This document shows, piece by piece, positions 18,326 to 25,238 of a stretch of DNA of 64,000 nt. Both the position numbers and the translations under genes were made by a program. Each line of letters opens with the position of its first letter. The first letter of the stretch is position 1. The notes under the pieces were generated by a model. The model did not search any database. It was not told where the DNA came from and worked only from the letters and a program-made list of their open reading frames with translations. The stretch lies in assembly GCA_046330225.1 (NCBI GenBank), contig JAXLTD010000002.1:566320-630319 (forward strand), given 5' to 3'. The DNA is from CANJIV01 sp046330225. GTDB taxonomy: Bacteria > Actinomycetota > Thermoleophilia > Solirubrobacterales > Solirubrobacteraceae.

Positions 18326-19474
18326 TCAGAGCCCGAGCGAGCGCCCGACGATCTCCTTCATGATCTCGTTCGCGCCGCCGTAGATCCGGGTCACGCGGGC
18401 GTCGGCCCAGGCCCGGGCGATCGGGTACTCGGTCATGTAGCCATAGCCGCCGTGCAGCTGCACGCAGCGGTCGATCACGCGCCCCTGCAGGTCGGTGCAC
18501 CACCACTTTGCCTCGGCGGCATCCTCGGCCGTCAGCTCCCCGGCGTTCAGCGCCTCCACACAGCGGTCCAGGAACGCCTGGGCGACGTCGATCTCGGTCC
18601 GGCACTCGGCGAGGGCAAAGCGCGAGTGCTGGAAGCTCCCGATCGCCTGGCCGAACGCGCGGCGCTCGCGCACGTAGTCCAGGGTCCACTGCAGCGCCGC
18701 CTCGGCGGCGGCGACCCCGGCGATGGCGATCGACAGCCGCTCCTGGGCCAGGTTGGCCACGAGCTGGCCGAACCCGGCGCCTTCCGCGCCGAGCCGGTTG
18801 GCTTCCGGGACGAGGACATCCGCGAAGGAGAGCTCGGCGGTGTCCTGCGCGTGCATCCCGATCTTCTCGAGGTTGCGGCCGCGCTCGAAGCCCTCCATCC
18901 CGCGCTCGAGGACGAGCAGGCTGATGCCGCGGTGGCGCTCGGACGGGTCGGTCTTGACGGCCGTCACGACGAGGTCGGCGTTGATGCCGTTGGTGATGAA
19001 CGTCTTGGCGCCGTTGACGCGGTAGCCGCCGTCGGCCCGGTCGGCCCGGGTGGACATCGACGCGAGATCGGACCCGATGCCCGGCTCGGTCATCGCGAGC
19101 GCCGTGATGAGCTCGCCGCTCGCGATGCCCGGCAGCCACCGCGCCCGCTGCTCCTCGGAGCAGTACGCCAGGAAGTACGGCGCGCAGATGTCGTTGTGCA
19201 GCGTCAGGCCGAGGCCGAACCCGCTGACCCCGGCGCGCTGCACCTCCTCGCCGATCACGACGTTGAAGCGGAAGTCCTCGACGCCGGCGCCGCCGTGCTC
19301 CTCCGGGACGGCCATCGCGGTGAACCCGTGCGCGCCGGCGGCGGCGTAGAGCTCGCGCGGCACGATGCCGTCCCGCTCCCACTGGGCGTGGTGCGGGACG
19401 ACCTCGCGCTCGAGGAACGTCCGGAAGCTCGCCCGGAAGTCGTCGTGCTCAGGCTCGAAGAGGCGCCGGCGCAT
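18326..19474 (-). CDS. acyl-CoA dehydrogenase
   Basis: 382 aa; ATG 19474 begins MRRRLFEPEHDDFR, the usual family start. Family marks are ALAMTEPGIGSDLASM (FAD/substrate loop), RVNGAKTFITNG, QERLSIA, the YVRERRAFGQAI block, QLHGGYGYMTEYPIARAWADARV with the flavin-binding turn, and IYGGANEIMKEIVGRSL at the end. It oxidises an acyl-CoA to the 2-enoyl-CoA and passes electrons to ETF. It is single-copy here without other beta-oxidation genes. CATACT lies 9 nt before the ATG. Confidence 0.93.
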   Translation of the reverse strand: MRRRLFEPEHDDFRASFRTFLEREVVPHHAQWERDGIVPRELYAAAGAHGFTAMAVPEEHGGAGVEDFRFNVVIGEEVQRAGVSGFGLGLTLHNDICAPYFLAYCSEEQRARWLPGIASGELITALAMTEPGIGSDLASMSTRADRADGGYRVNGAKTFITNGINADLVVTAVKTDPSERHRGISLLVLERGMEGFERGRNLEKIGMHAQDTAELSFADVLVPEANRLGAEGAGFGQLVANLAQERLSIAIAGVAAAEAALQWTLDYVRERRAFGQAIGSFQHSRFALAECRTEIDVAQAFLDRCVEALNAGELTAEDAAEAKWWCTDLQGRVIDRCVQLHGGYGYMTEYPIARAWADARVTRIYGGANEIMKEIVGRSLGL

Positions 19475-19483
19475 CGCGGCGCC

Positions 19484-19489
19484 AGTATG
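19484..19489 (-). promoter_or_regulatory. candidate -10 (CATACT) of the acyl-CoA dehydrogenase gene
   Basis: CATACT on the minus strand, 9 nt upstream of the ATG. It is framed by GGCGCC on both sides, a short palindrome that could be an operator. Confidence 0.3.
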
Positions 19490-19617
19490 GCGCCTCCCCG
19501 GCCCGCGCACCCGGGACGGCCGGCGCGGGGATTCCCGCTCGCTGCGGGAGTCCGCGACCGGACATGGGTCCCTGACCCGATGGTTGAAGTCCGGCCGACG
19601 CGGTATCCCTTACGGCC

Positions 19618-19815
19618 ATGCACACCCATGACGCAACGATCGAGCACGGAGCGCTCCGCACCCGCCGCGTGACCGAGCTGCGCGAACGGGTGGGGCGCGG
19701 GGAGTACCGCGTGGACGCGAACCGCGTCGCGACGGCCATCGTCGCCCGGCTCGCGGCCTGCCGCGAGCCGGAGGCCGCCGCGGCCGGGTCGCCGCCGGGC
19801 CGCCGCGCCGCCTGA
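19618..19815 (+). CDS. FlgM-like anti-sigma peptide
   Basis: 65 aa. The central segment VTELRERVGRGEYRVDANRVATAIVARL matches the C-terminal half of FlgM (R-x-L-R-x-x-I-x-x-G-x-Y-x-V-D-x-x-x-x-A), the region that binds sigma-28. The N-terminal half is much shorter than in enterobacterial FlgM, and no flagellar gene is nearby, so it is an orphan. If it acts as FlgM does, it holds the motility sigma factor until the flagellar hook-basal body is complete. The gene lies directly upstream of the tRNA-Arg integration site. Confidence 0.6.
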   Translation: MHTHDATIEHGALRTRRVTELRERVGRGEYRVDANRVATAIVARLAACREPEAAAAGSPPGRRAA

Positions 19816-19891
19816 GCGGGGCCGACAGCCGGGCACAGCCCGCGCTGCAGCGCCTCGCCGCGTGCGCGCGCGCATGCGACGATGGCGCCCG

Positions 19892-19965
19892 GCCCCCGTA
19901 GCTCAGCTGGAAAGAGCAGCGGACTTCTAATCCGCAGGTCCCAGGTTCGAGTCCTGGCGGGGGCG
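19892..19965 (+). tRNA. tRNA-Arg (anticodon TCT), integration target
   Basis: Acceptor GCCCCCG (19892-19898) pairs with CGGGGGC (19958-19964), the D arm is GCTC/GAGC, and the anticodon stem GCGGA/TCCGC carries loop CTTCTAA with anticodon TCT at 19926-19928. The T arm is CCAGG-TTCGAGT-CCTGG and the discriminator is G. The 3' half, from the anticodon loop on, is the attL core of the adjoining element and is copied at 29785-29826, so the tRNA remains intact after integration. Confidence 0.97.
19924..19965 (+). repeat. attL core, 42-bp direct repeat
   Basis: Identical to 29785-29826 over 42 bp. It starts exactly at the first base of the anticodon loop and ends at the discriminator base of tRNA-Arg. 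Bases diverge immediately outside on both sides. Confidence 0.95.
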
Positions 19966-20002
19966 CCTGAGTTTCCGGGCTATCCGGGCGCCGCCGAGGC
20001 CC

Positions 20003-20023
20003 GGGTGGCAACAAAGTGGCAAC
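20003..20023 (+). repeat. left arm-type site: GTGGCAAC x2
   Basis: Two GTGGCAAC units 11 bp apart (spacer AAA) start 38 bp inside attL. The same 21 bp recur in the same orientation at 29655-29675, on the other side of the core in the circular form. This is how integrase arm sites are placed. Confidence 0.65.
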
Positions 20024-20063
20024 GGGGCGCGACCCGTCCGAGCGGTCTCCGATCATCTACGGC

Positions 20064-20525
20064 ATGAGTGCCAGCTCGGTCCTGTTGGCTGAAGCGGTGC
20101 GATCCATCGAGCTGCGAGCACGGATGCTCGATGAGCTGAGGAATCGGACAGCCGCGCTCGCGGCAGCCGCCGCCGTCACAACGGCGTTCTTCACGTCAGC
20201 CACGATCAGCCCGGGAGAAAGCGTCGGCTGGCTCGTGGTGCTGGCGCTCTCGGCGTTCGCCCTGGTGCTCGCCGCGGGAGGGTTTGTGATTCTCCCGCGG
20301 CGAGCGTCATGGATGTTCACGCTCGACGCCAGAGTGCTACTCGATGACCCGCTTTACTCGAGCCTCGGTCGCCCTGAGCTGGAATCCCAGCTTGCTCGCC
20401 GCCTCGCGAAGGCCAGCAGCGACCACGACGACAGAATCAAGGGGCTCTACGTCGGGTTCACGGTCGCCGTGATCGCTTTCGGCGTCGAGACTTCGCTCTG
20501 GATCGCGGCGACGATCGCTGCGTAG
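20064..20525 (+). CDS. three-helix membrane protein, element cargo
   Basis: 153 aa; ATG 20064 is chosen because the upstream GTG lies in the arm-type repeat. The N-terminal amphipathic helix (EAVRSIELRARMLDELRNRT) leads into membrane helices at about 27-46, 54-77 and 127-152, with an intervening soluble loop of ~45 residues. No named family is recognised. The layout resembles small SLATT-like or other 2-3 TM effectors of anti-phage systems, and also some holins. Its position next to attL and beside a HEPN-like gene fits a defence or exclusion cargo. Function is unproven. Confidence 0.55.
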   Translation: MSASSVLLAEAVRSIELRARMLDELRNRTAALAAAAAVTTAFFTSATISPGESVGWLVVLALSAFALVLAAGGFVILPRRASWMFTLDARVLLDDPLYSSLGRPELESQLARRLAKASSDHDDRIKGLYVGFTVAVIAFGVETSLWIAATIAA

Positions 20526-20528
20526 GGG

Positions 20529-20678
20529 TCAGTCGTCCATCGTCATCGTGCCTGGCTCACGGTCGATGCCGTGTGTCTGCGGCGTCATGGGGTCGGGCCG
20601 GGGCGGCGATGCCGGCGGACCGTCGGGCTTCGGCTCCTTGGCGGGTGGCTTAGGCGGGCGTTCTGCCTTGTCTGACAC
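20529..20678 (-). CDS. 49-aa proline-rich peptide
   Basis: GTG 20678 is preceded by AAAGGAG at 7 nt spacing, the best ribosome binding site in the left block, which is the main support for a real gene. The product is hydrophilic and proline/lysine-rich (KAERPPKPPAKEPKPDG, then PPASPPRPDPM) and probably disordered. It lies 20 bp downstream of the HEPN-like gene in the same operon. No function can be assigned. Confidence 0.5.
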   Translation of the reverse strand: MSDKAERPPKPPAKEPKPDGPPASPPRPDPMTPQTHGIDREPGTMTMDD

Positions 20679-20698
20679 GGCGGGCTCCTTTCGTAGGT

Positions 20699-21406
20699 CT
20701 ACACAGCATGGGTCCAAGCGTCGGCCACGAACTCGAATAGGGCGCCGCAAGCTGCGATTGAGGCCATGGCGTCGATCTGTGACGCGGTCTCGCCTCGGTG
20801 GGTGATCCGGTGCCGTCGGTCCAGGTGGGCCTTGTAGTTCGGCCAGAAACCGTCTTCATGGCGAGGGTCCCTCCCGGTGAGCGCCGCGAAGAGGCGGCAG
20901 GTGCGGTCGTCACCGAAGCTACGCGAGCGGACGACCTCTGCGAGGACCCCGCCCAGGGGCCCGGGATGGCGGTCGAGCAGCTGGTTGATGGCCAGTTCGA
21001 CGTAGACCTCGCAGGACATCTGGGCGGCGATGACCGCGAACTCGAAGCGTCCCTCCTTGAGGAAGCGGTCGGCGAGGAACCGCAGTTCGAATTCCCGGGG
21101 CTCTGCCCACAGGTCGCCTGCCCGCTCGACCGAGTCGAGGCGGAGCGCACGCGGGGAGAGCCCGGCTTCTTGGCGGACCCGGGACGCGAGCGCCTCGGCT
21201 GAGTGGATCGCGGCGTCGGAGGTGTCGGCGTGGACGCGGACCGCCATCACGACGTGATCCTCAGCATCGCCCTCGAACTCGGTGACGACGAACGCGCAGT
21301 CGAAGGGGCTCACGAGGGGGTGCACTGCCGCGGCCTGCATCGCGTCGGCGTCCTCCGGGGGCACTACGAGCACAACGATCCATAGCGGCCCGGCCGCGTT
21401 CGTCAT
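20699..21406 (-). CDS. HEPN-like protein (candidate RNase), element cargo
   Basis: 235 aa from ATG 21406, whose ATGA overlaps the upstream stop. The N-terminal ~90 residues are alpha/beta. The C-terminal half is helical, with LKEGRFEFAVIAAQMSCEVYVELAI (a HEPN-like first helix pair) and later R198-HRIT-H203, an R-x4-H motif typical of HEPN RNases, followed by a helix. HEPN proteins with this motif commonly act as toxins in abortive infection. The match rests on motif and helix pattern only; a non-catalytic HEPN fold is possible. Confidence 0.5.
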   Translation of the reverse strand: MTNAAGPLWIVVLVVPPEDADAMQAAAVHPLVSPFDCAFVVTEFEGDAEDHVVMAVRVHADTSDAAIHSAEALASRVRQEAGLSPRALRLDSVERAGDLWAEPREFELRFLADRFLKEGRFEFAVIAAQMSCEVYVELAINQLLDRHPGPLGGVLAEVVRSRSFGDDRTCRLFAALTGRDPRHEDGFWPNYKAHLDRRHRITHRGETASQIDAMASIAACGALFEFVADAWTHAV

Positions 21407-21621
21407 CGCATCGCGCCGCACTTGCGGCAGACCTCGCTCTTGGTCGGCAAGAGCACGATCGCGTCGCCGGGTTCGCCGAGGTAGCGTGGCTTCCAGGCGT
21501 GGCGGCACATGCGCTGCCTGAGCGCGATGCGGTTCTCCGGCACGGCCAGGTGCCGTGTCGCGGCGAGCACGGCTGCCGTGATGAGGCCGGCGGCGACGGC
21601 GACGAGGAGCGCGGTCATCAT
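21403..21621 (-). CDS. 72-aa membrane-anchored zinc-ribbon-like protein
   Basis: Starts at ATG 21621 (a second ATG follows directly at 21618), overlapping the stop of the upstream XRE gene; its own stop overlaps the next start as ATGA. Residues 3-25 are one membrane helix. The tail has MCRHAWKPR and EVCRKCG, enough Cys/His for one zinc site. The function is unknown. Tight coupling on both sides shows it belongs to the minus-strand operon. Confidence 0.6.
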   Translation of the reverse strand: MMTALLVAVAAGLITAAVLAATRHLAVPENRIALRQRMCRHAWKPRYLGEPGDAIVLLPTKSEVCRKCGAMR

Positions 21622-21803
21622 CGCCGTGGCGGGAAGAAGACGGCTTGTTCGGGTGCGTTGAGCGCCGCGGCGATTCGCGCCCGTGCGCGGCGGGCGGGGC
21701 GGTGGCCGGCCTCGGCGCGGCGGATGGTGCGCTCGGACACCCCGGCGAGATTCGCGAGCTGCGCCTGCGACAGGCCGCGCGGGCCACGAGCCCAAGGCGT
21801 CAC
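21618..21803 (-). CDS. small XRE-family helix-turn-helix protein
   Basis: 61 aa from GTG 21803, which overlaps the upstream stop by GTGA; a longer in-frame ORF exists but has no coupled start. The core GLSQAQLANLAGVSERTIRRAE is a classic Cro/CI-type helix-turn-helix. The C-terminus after it is short and basic. It probably regulates the element, perhaps its own minus-strand operon. Confidence 0.75.
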   Translation of the reverse strand: MTPWARGPRGLSQAQLANLAGVSERTIRRAEAGHRPARRARARIAAALNAPEQAVFFPPRR

Positions 21804-22390
21804 GGGGCCGCCAGTTCGTAGGCGGCGCTGCGCCACCACGAGCGCGGCAGGCGGGCCGAGTCTCCGACTGCCCACGGCCACGCGCCAAGAGCCCGCCATG
21901 CCTCCCGGCCCGTGCGGAGCCGGCGGTAGGCCGTGCGCTCAAGGGCGCCGCGGTCGAATGGCGGCAGGTAGCCGCCGGGGGAGCCGCCGGACGCCCGCCA
22001 CGCGGAGTCGTCGATGAAGGCGGCGGCGCCACCGAGGGGCTCGTGCTCGACGTCAACGAGCGGCTCCTGCTCGACGTCGACGAGCACGGCCAGCTCGAGC
22101 ATGAGCGGCAGCCGGTCAATCGCGGAGCGAGAGGGCCTGCCGGGGCCGGGACGGTCGGCCGCTGCGAGTCCCGTCATCGCGGCCCAGTGCTCAAGCCGGG
22201 CGAGGTCGGGCGCGTTCGTCCCGGCTGCGCGAACGCGCGGCAGCGGAGGACCCCACCAGTCAACGGTCGGCCAGTCTCGCCGCTGAATCTCGCGGAGCGC
22301 CCAGCGGTGGATCCATCCCTGGTCGCCGGCCCGCGCGAGTGAATAAGTGTCAGTGACCGTGAGTCCGGCGGCTGCGACCTTGGCTGCCAT
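21800..22390 (-). CDS. hypothetical protein, first gene of the element's minus-strand operon
   Basis: 196 aa if started at ATG 22390, which overlaps by 2 nt with the start of the divergent XRE gene; ATG 22405 is an alternative. It is Trp- and Arg-rich (DQGWIHRWALREIQRRDWPTVDWWG; PRSWWRSAAYELAAP), with a hydrophobic acidic centre (LPLMLELAVLVDVEQEP). No family is recognised. The downstream genes overlap it in series. Its place opposite a repressor-type gene suggests that it belongs to the lysogeny-like switch or the cargo operon. Confidence 0.5.
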   Translation of the reverse strand: MAAKVAAAGLTVTDTYSLARAGDQGWIHRWALREIQRRDWPTVDWWGPPLPRVRAAGTNAPDLARLEHWAAMTGLAAADRPGPGRPSRSAIDRLPLMLELAVLVDVEQEPLVDVEHEPLGGAAAFIDDSAWRASGGSPGGYLPPFDRGALERTAYRRLRTGREAWRALGAWPWAVGDSARLPRSWWRSAAYELAAP

Positions 22391-22616
22391 GAGCGACCAG
22401 ATCATCGCGCGGCCAGCGGCGGACGGGGACGCGCTGCGGCGCATCCGCCAAGCGAAGGGAATCTCGATCGAGCTGCTCGCGGTCTGCGCGGGCGTTAGCT
22501 CCGCGACCGTCAGGCGCATCGAAGCCGGCCAGGGCCGCCCTCATCGCACGACCGTCGAGGCCCTCGCCGCGGCGCTGGGCCGCCCGGCTTCCGACCTCTA
22601 CGGCGCCGATGCCTGA
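22389..22616 (+). CDS. XRE-family repressor-type regulator
   Basis: 75 aa. ALRRIRQAKGISIELLAVCAG and VSSATVRRIEAGQGRPHRTTVEALAAALG give a complete Cro/CI helix-turn-helix that fills most of the protein. It heads the rightward operon, divergent from the minus-strand block, the position of the master switch (Stl/Rpr type) in phage satellites. An upstream GTG at 22347 is in frame; ATG 22389 is preferred by domain start. Confidence 0.8.
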   Translation: MSDQIIARPAADGDALRRIRQAKGISIELLAVCAGVSSATVRRIEAGQGRPHRTTVEALAAALGRPASDLYGADA

Positions 22617-22848
22617 CGGGCCCGCGCGGCGCACGTCGATCACGCGCCGGGCGATGCGCGCGGACGTCCTGCATCGCCTCCTCGCGAGCGGCGCTCCGGC
22701 GCTGATCCTCGATGACGTCCACGCGCTGCCGGCGCTGCGCAACTGGCCGCGCCGGGCGGTCGACGTCGCCATCGGCGATCTCGTGGCCGACGGCCGCCTC
22801 GCCGACGACGAGTGCGGGCGGCTCGTGATCCGGGAGGCCGCAGCGTGA
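22609..22848 (+). CDS. 79-aa winged-helix-like protein
   Basis: Overlaps the XRE gene by 8 nt. Basic N-terminus (ARRTSITRRAMRADVLHRLL), then ALRNWPRRAVDVAIGDLVADGRLADDECGRLVI, which reads like the recognition helix and beta wing of a small winged-helix domain. It is probably a DNA-binding accessory, but no family can be named. The next gene starts inside its stop (GTGA). Confidence 0.55.
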   Translation: MPDGPARRTSITRRAMRADVLHRLLASGAPALILDDVHALPALRNWPRRAVDVAIGDLVADGRLADDECGRLVIREAAA

Positions 22849-23543
22849 CCGTCGTGGCTACCGGCCTCGCCGGGGAGATCCGGGCCGAGCACGAGGCCGC
22901 GCAGGCCGCGTTCGGTGCGGCCGTCGGGCACGCAATCCGCGCAGGCCAGCTCCTCACCGAGGCCAAGGCCCAGGTGCCTCACGGCGAGTGGATCCCCTGG
23001 CTAGAGGAGAACTTCCCGGCCGGCAAGCGGACAGCGCAGGGCTACATGCGGCTTGCCGCCAATGCCGAAGAAGCGCAAGCCCTTGCGCATCTTGGGATCG
23101 AGGGCGCGCTGCGCCAGCTCGCCGCCCCCCGGCCGGCCGCCACAGTCGATGCGGATCCGCAGGAAGAACCAGGCTCCGGGATCGCCGACGTGGTGGCGGC
23201 CCGCGATGTGCTCGGCGCCGATGCCCTGACGGCGCTCGACGTCTGGACGCAGATTCATCGCCGGCTGCCGCGCGACGAGGCCGAGGTCGCCGAGATCGAG
23301 TCCGTGTGCAAGGTGTTCGGGGTCTATCCGATCATCGAGCGCCTCACCGGTGAGATCCCGTTCGTCTGCATCGGCTACATCACCGGCGATGGCGAGCACG
23401 GCGGCGAGATCATCTTGCACCCGGGCTGGCTCGAGTACTGCCGCCTGCTGGGCGGCGCGATCGCCAACGGCCCGCTTGCCGAGTACGCGGCCGCCGAGCC
23501 CGGCCCGGCCGTGGCCGAGCGGATCAAGGCGGCCGCGTCGTGA
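22845..23543 (+). CDS. DUF3102-domain protein
   Basis: 232 aa from a GTGA overlap. The N-terminal ~85 residues match DUF3102: AFGAAVGHAIRAGQLLTEAK, HGEWIPWLEENFPAGKRTAQGYMRLA. This is a helical domain found on phages, plasmids and integrative elements, thought to bind DNA. The C-terminal ~130 residues are unassigned (EVAEIESVCKVFGVYPIIERL, then IPFVCIGYITGDGEHGGEIIL). It is probably an element-specific replication or regulatory factor. Confidence 0.75.
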   Translation: MTVVATGLAGEIRAEHEAAQAAFGAAVGHAIRAGQLLTEAKAQVPHGEWIPWLEENFPAGKRTAQGYMRLAANAEEAQALAHLGIEGALRQLAAPRPAATVDADPQEEPGSGIADVVAARDVLGADALTALDVWTQIHRRLPRDEAEVAEIESVCKVFGVYPIIERLTGEIPFVCIGYITGDGEHGGEIILHPGWLEYCRLLGGAIANGPLAEYAAAEPGPAVAERIKAAAS

Positions 23544-23764
23544 CCGCCGTCGACTTGCACCGGCTGCTCGGGCATCTCGGGCCCGTCGCGCAGGCCGCGA
23601 CCAACGTCGTGAGCATCTACAGCGAAGCGGTGCGCACGGGCGACCTGAATCCGCACGAGCTGCGCCGGGCGCTCGTGACGATGGCCGACGCCGCGATGAC
23701 GGCTGAGGGCCGCGTCGGGGAAGTCGTCTGCAGCCAGGCCGAGGCATGGGCGGCCCGGGCATGA
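23540..23764 (+). CDS. 74-aa helical hypothetical protein
   Basis: Starts at a GTGA overlap and ends in an ATGA overlap, so it is embedded in the operon. Entirely helical composition (LHRLLGHLGPVAQAATNVVS; ELRRALVTMADAAMTAEGRV). No motif is recognised. Confidence 0.6.
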   Translation: MTAVDLHRLLGHLGPVAQAATNVVSIYSEAVRTGDLNPHELRRALVTMADAAMTAEGRVGEVVCSQAEAWAARA

Positions 23765-24546
23765 GCGAGAGCGCGCCGATCGCCGACCTGGCCGCCAAGC
23801 GCACCACCGCGCGCAAGCGGTCGCTGCTGCCCAGCACCCCGCCGCCGCCCGGGACGCCCCGCGAGGAGGTCGCCGCGTGGCTCAGCGCCGCGCTCGGGCT
23901 CGGCTCTGACCCCGTGCAATCCGCAGCCCGCTACGGCCGCCACGACGACGCGCGCCTCGTCGTCGTCCTGCGCTCCGGGCAGCGCGTGACCTTCGAGGCC
24001 CAGCGCGACGCCTTCGAGGGCCGCACCCTCGTGCGGCGCTTCGTCCTGGCCACCGGCGCCACGATCCCGACCTACGGGCCGGCAGACGCCCAGCAGGTCG
24101 CGACCGCGCTCGTCCGCCTGGCGGACCTCATCGACGACGGCGACGACCGCGCCGAAGCGCTCGAGTGGGCCCGCAGCTTCCTCGCCGGCGCGCAGCGCAA
24201 CACCATCGAGGTCGCCGACGCCGGCACCCCGCCAGGCCGCTACGAGGCCATCAGCGCCCTGATCGCCTGGAAGGCCCCCGGCGACGTGCCGCCCTACGCG
24301 CCGCCAGCCGACCGCTCCGCCCTGATCCTGGACACGGCGACGGGCGACCGCTGGGCCAGGGCCTCAGACGTCGCCGCCCACGTGCGCTACCTCGCCGGCC
24401 GGCCGATCTCCTGGCCGGCCCTGCACGGTCGCATGGTCGAGATCGGCTGGCAGCACCGCGGCCAGGTCGAGCAGCGCCAGCCCGGCGGCCACGCCCGCGC
24501 CAAGGTCCACATCTACGCCGCCCCGGGCGGCTGGGACGCCGACTGA
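23761..24546 (+). CDS. hypothetical element protein with C-terminal winged-helix-like part
   Basis: 261 aa from an ATGA overlap. The middle (RTLVRRFVLATGATIPTYGP, ALVRLADLIDDGDDRAEALEW) and the C-terminus (RASDVAAHVRYLAGRPISWPALHGRMVEIGWQHR) suggest an alpha/beta domain plus a DNA-binding winged helix. Similar-looking proteins occur in actinobacterial integrative elements beside replication genes, but I cannot name the family. Its stop is followed at once by the GTGTCACC repeat cluster, so a role at that site, such as origin recognition, is a reasonable hypothesis. Confidence 0.55.
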   Translation: MSESAPIADLAAKRTTARKRSLLPSTPPPPGTPREEVAAWLSAALGLGSDPVQSAARYGRHDDARLVVVLRSGQRVTFEAQRDAFEGRTLVRRFVLATGATIPTYGPADAQQVATALVRLADLIDDGDDRAEALEWARSFLAGAQRNTIEVADAGTPPGRYEAISALIAWKAPGDVPPYAPPADRSALILDTATGDRWARASDVAAHVRYLAGRPISWPALHGRMVEIGWQHRGQVEQRQPGGHARAKVHIYAAPGGWDAD

Positions 24547-24681
24547 TGTCGCCCCGTGTCACCCCGTCACCCCGCGTCGCCCCGTGTCACCTTGTCACCC
24601 CGTGTCCTAAAGCTCGCCCGCACGCGCGCCCGCACGTGCACGCACCCGCGATGGAGAGGTGACACGAGGTGACGAGGTGAC
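24546..24681. repeat. iteron-like direct and inverted GTGTCACC repeats, candidate origin or operator
   Basis: Two 28-bp units in tandem, 24546-24573 and 24574-24601, differ at four positions; each reads (AT or GC)GTCGCCCC, GTGTCACC(CC or TT), GTCACCCC. After ~55 bp of Cys-codon-free GC-rich sequence come AGGTGACAC (24657-24665), GAGGTGAC (24666-24673) and GAGGTGAC (24674-24681), the same motif inverted. No gene is visible from 24547 to 24902. Clustered iterons with an inverted set fit a replication origin or a multi-site operator. Confidence 0.6.
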
Positions 24682-24840
24682 AACCGCCCGCACCCCATCC
24701 CTCACTCCTGACCAGCCTCGCACCGGCCCGGCACCCGGCCACACGGACGCCCAGGAGCCCGCCTGCCCGGGCAACCATGCTTCGCCGCCGTGTGCCGTGG
24801 GCGGCGAGGACCGCGGACTGGTCCGCCGCGAACGCGCAGT

Positions 24841-24871
24841 CTCCCGCGCCCGCTGTCGGCGGGCGCGGGAG
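24841..24871 (+). terminator. 13-bp perfect hairpin in the leader of the scaffold-like gene
   Basis: CTCCCGCGCCCGC (24841-24853) pairs fully with 24859-24871 around loop TGTCG. It lies 20 bp before the GGAAGG ribosome binding site of the next gene. It could be an attenuator or terminator that separates the early genes from the packaging genes. Confidence 0.5.
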
Positions 24872-24902
24872 CCGCGCCCCAACTCCGAACGGAAGGCTCC
24901 CG

Positions 24903-25238
24903 ATGACCGAGCACCCGATGGACGCCGCGATCCGCCAGCGGCTCGAAGGCCGCCGGCAGGAGCTGCGCGCCCAGATCCGCGAGCGCACCGGCGTGGCGAA
25001 GGCGGCCGAGCAGGCCGCACGGGACGCCGGGCTGCCGGCCGCGCTGGCCGGCCGGCTCACCGGGCACACGCCCGAGGCGCTCGCGGCCGACGCCGCGCGC
25101 CTGGCCGCAGACCTTGCCGCCGCGCCGCCCGGCGAAGGCATGGACCGCCTCATCCGCGCCCAGCGCCCCACGTCCCCGGCCGACGCCGAGCGGATCTTCG
25201 GCAAGCCCGCACCCTCAACGAAGGAGACCAAGTCATGA
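24903..25238 (+). CDS. capsid scaffold-like small protein
   Basis: 111 aa; GGAAGG lies 6 nt before ATG 24903. A helical N-terminus (AIRQRLEGRRQELRAQIRER) leads into DAGLPAALAGRLTGHTPEALAADAARLAADL, a pattern seen in phage scaffolding proteins (G-x-T-P-E-x-L-x-x-x-A-x-x-L-A), then a Pro-rich tail. Scaffolds set capsid size, and phage satellites use their own to shrink helper capsids. The similarity is short and low-complexity, so the call is tentative. Confidence 0.45.
   Translation: MTEHPMDAAIRQRLEGRRQELRAQIRERTGVAKAAEQAARDAGLPAALAGRLTGHTPEALAADAARLAADLAAAPPGEGMDRLIRAQRPTSPADAERIFGKPAPSTKETKS

Noticed and set aside
24659..25234. In-frame N-terminal extension of the coiled-coil element gene
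   Set aside because: It covers the repeat region and the whole scaffold-like gene in another frame; ATG 25235 has a good ribosome binding site and overlap.
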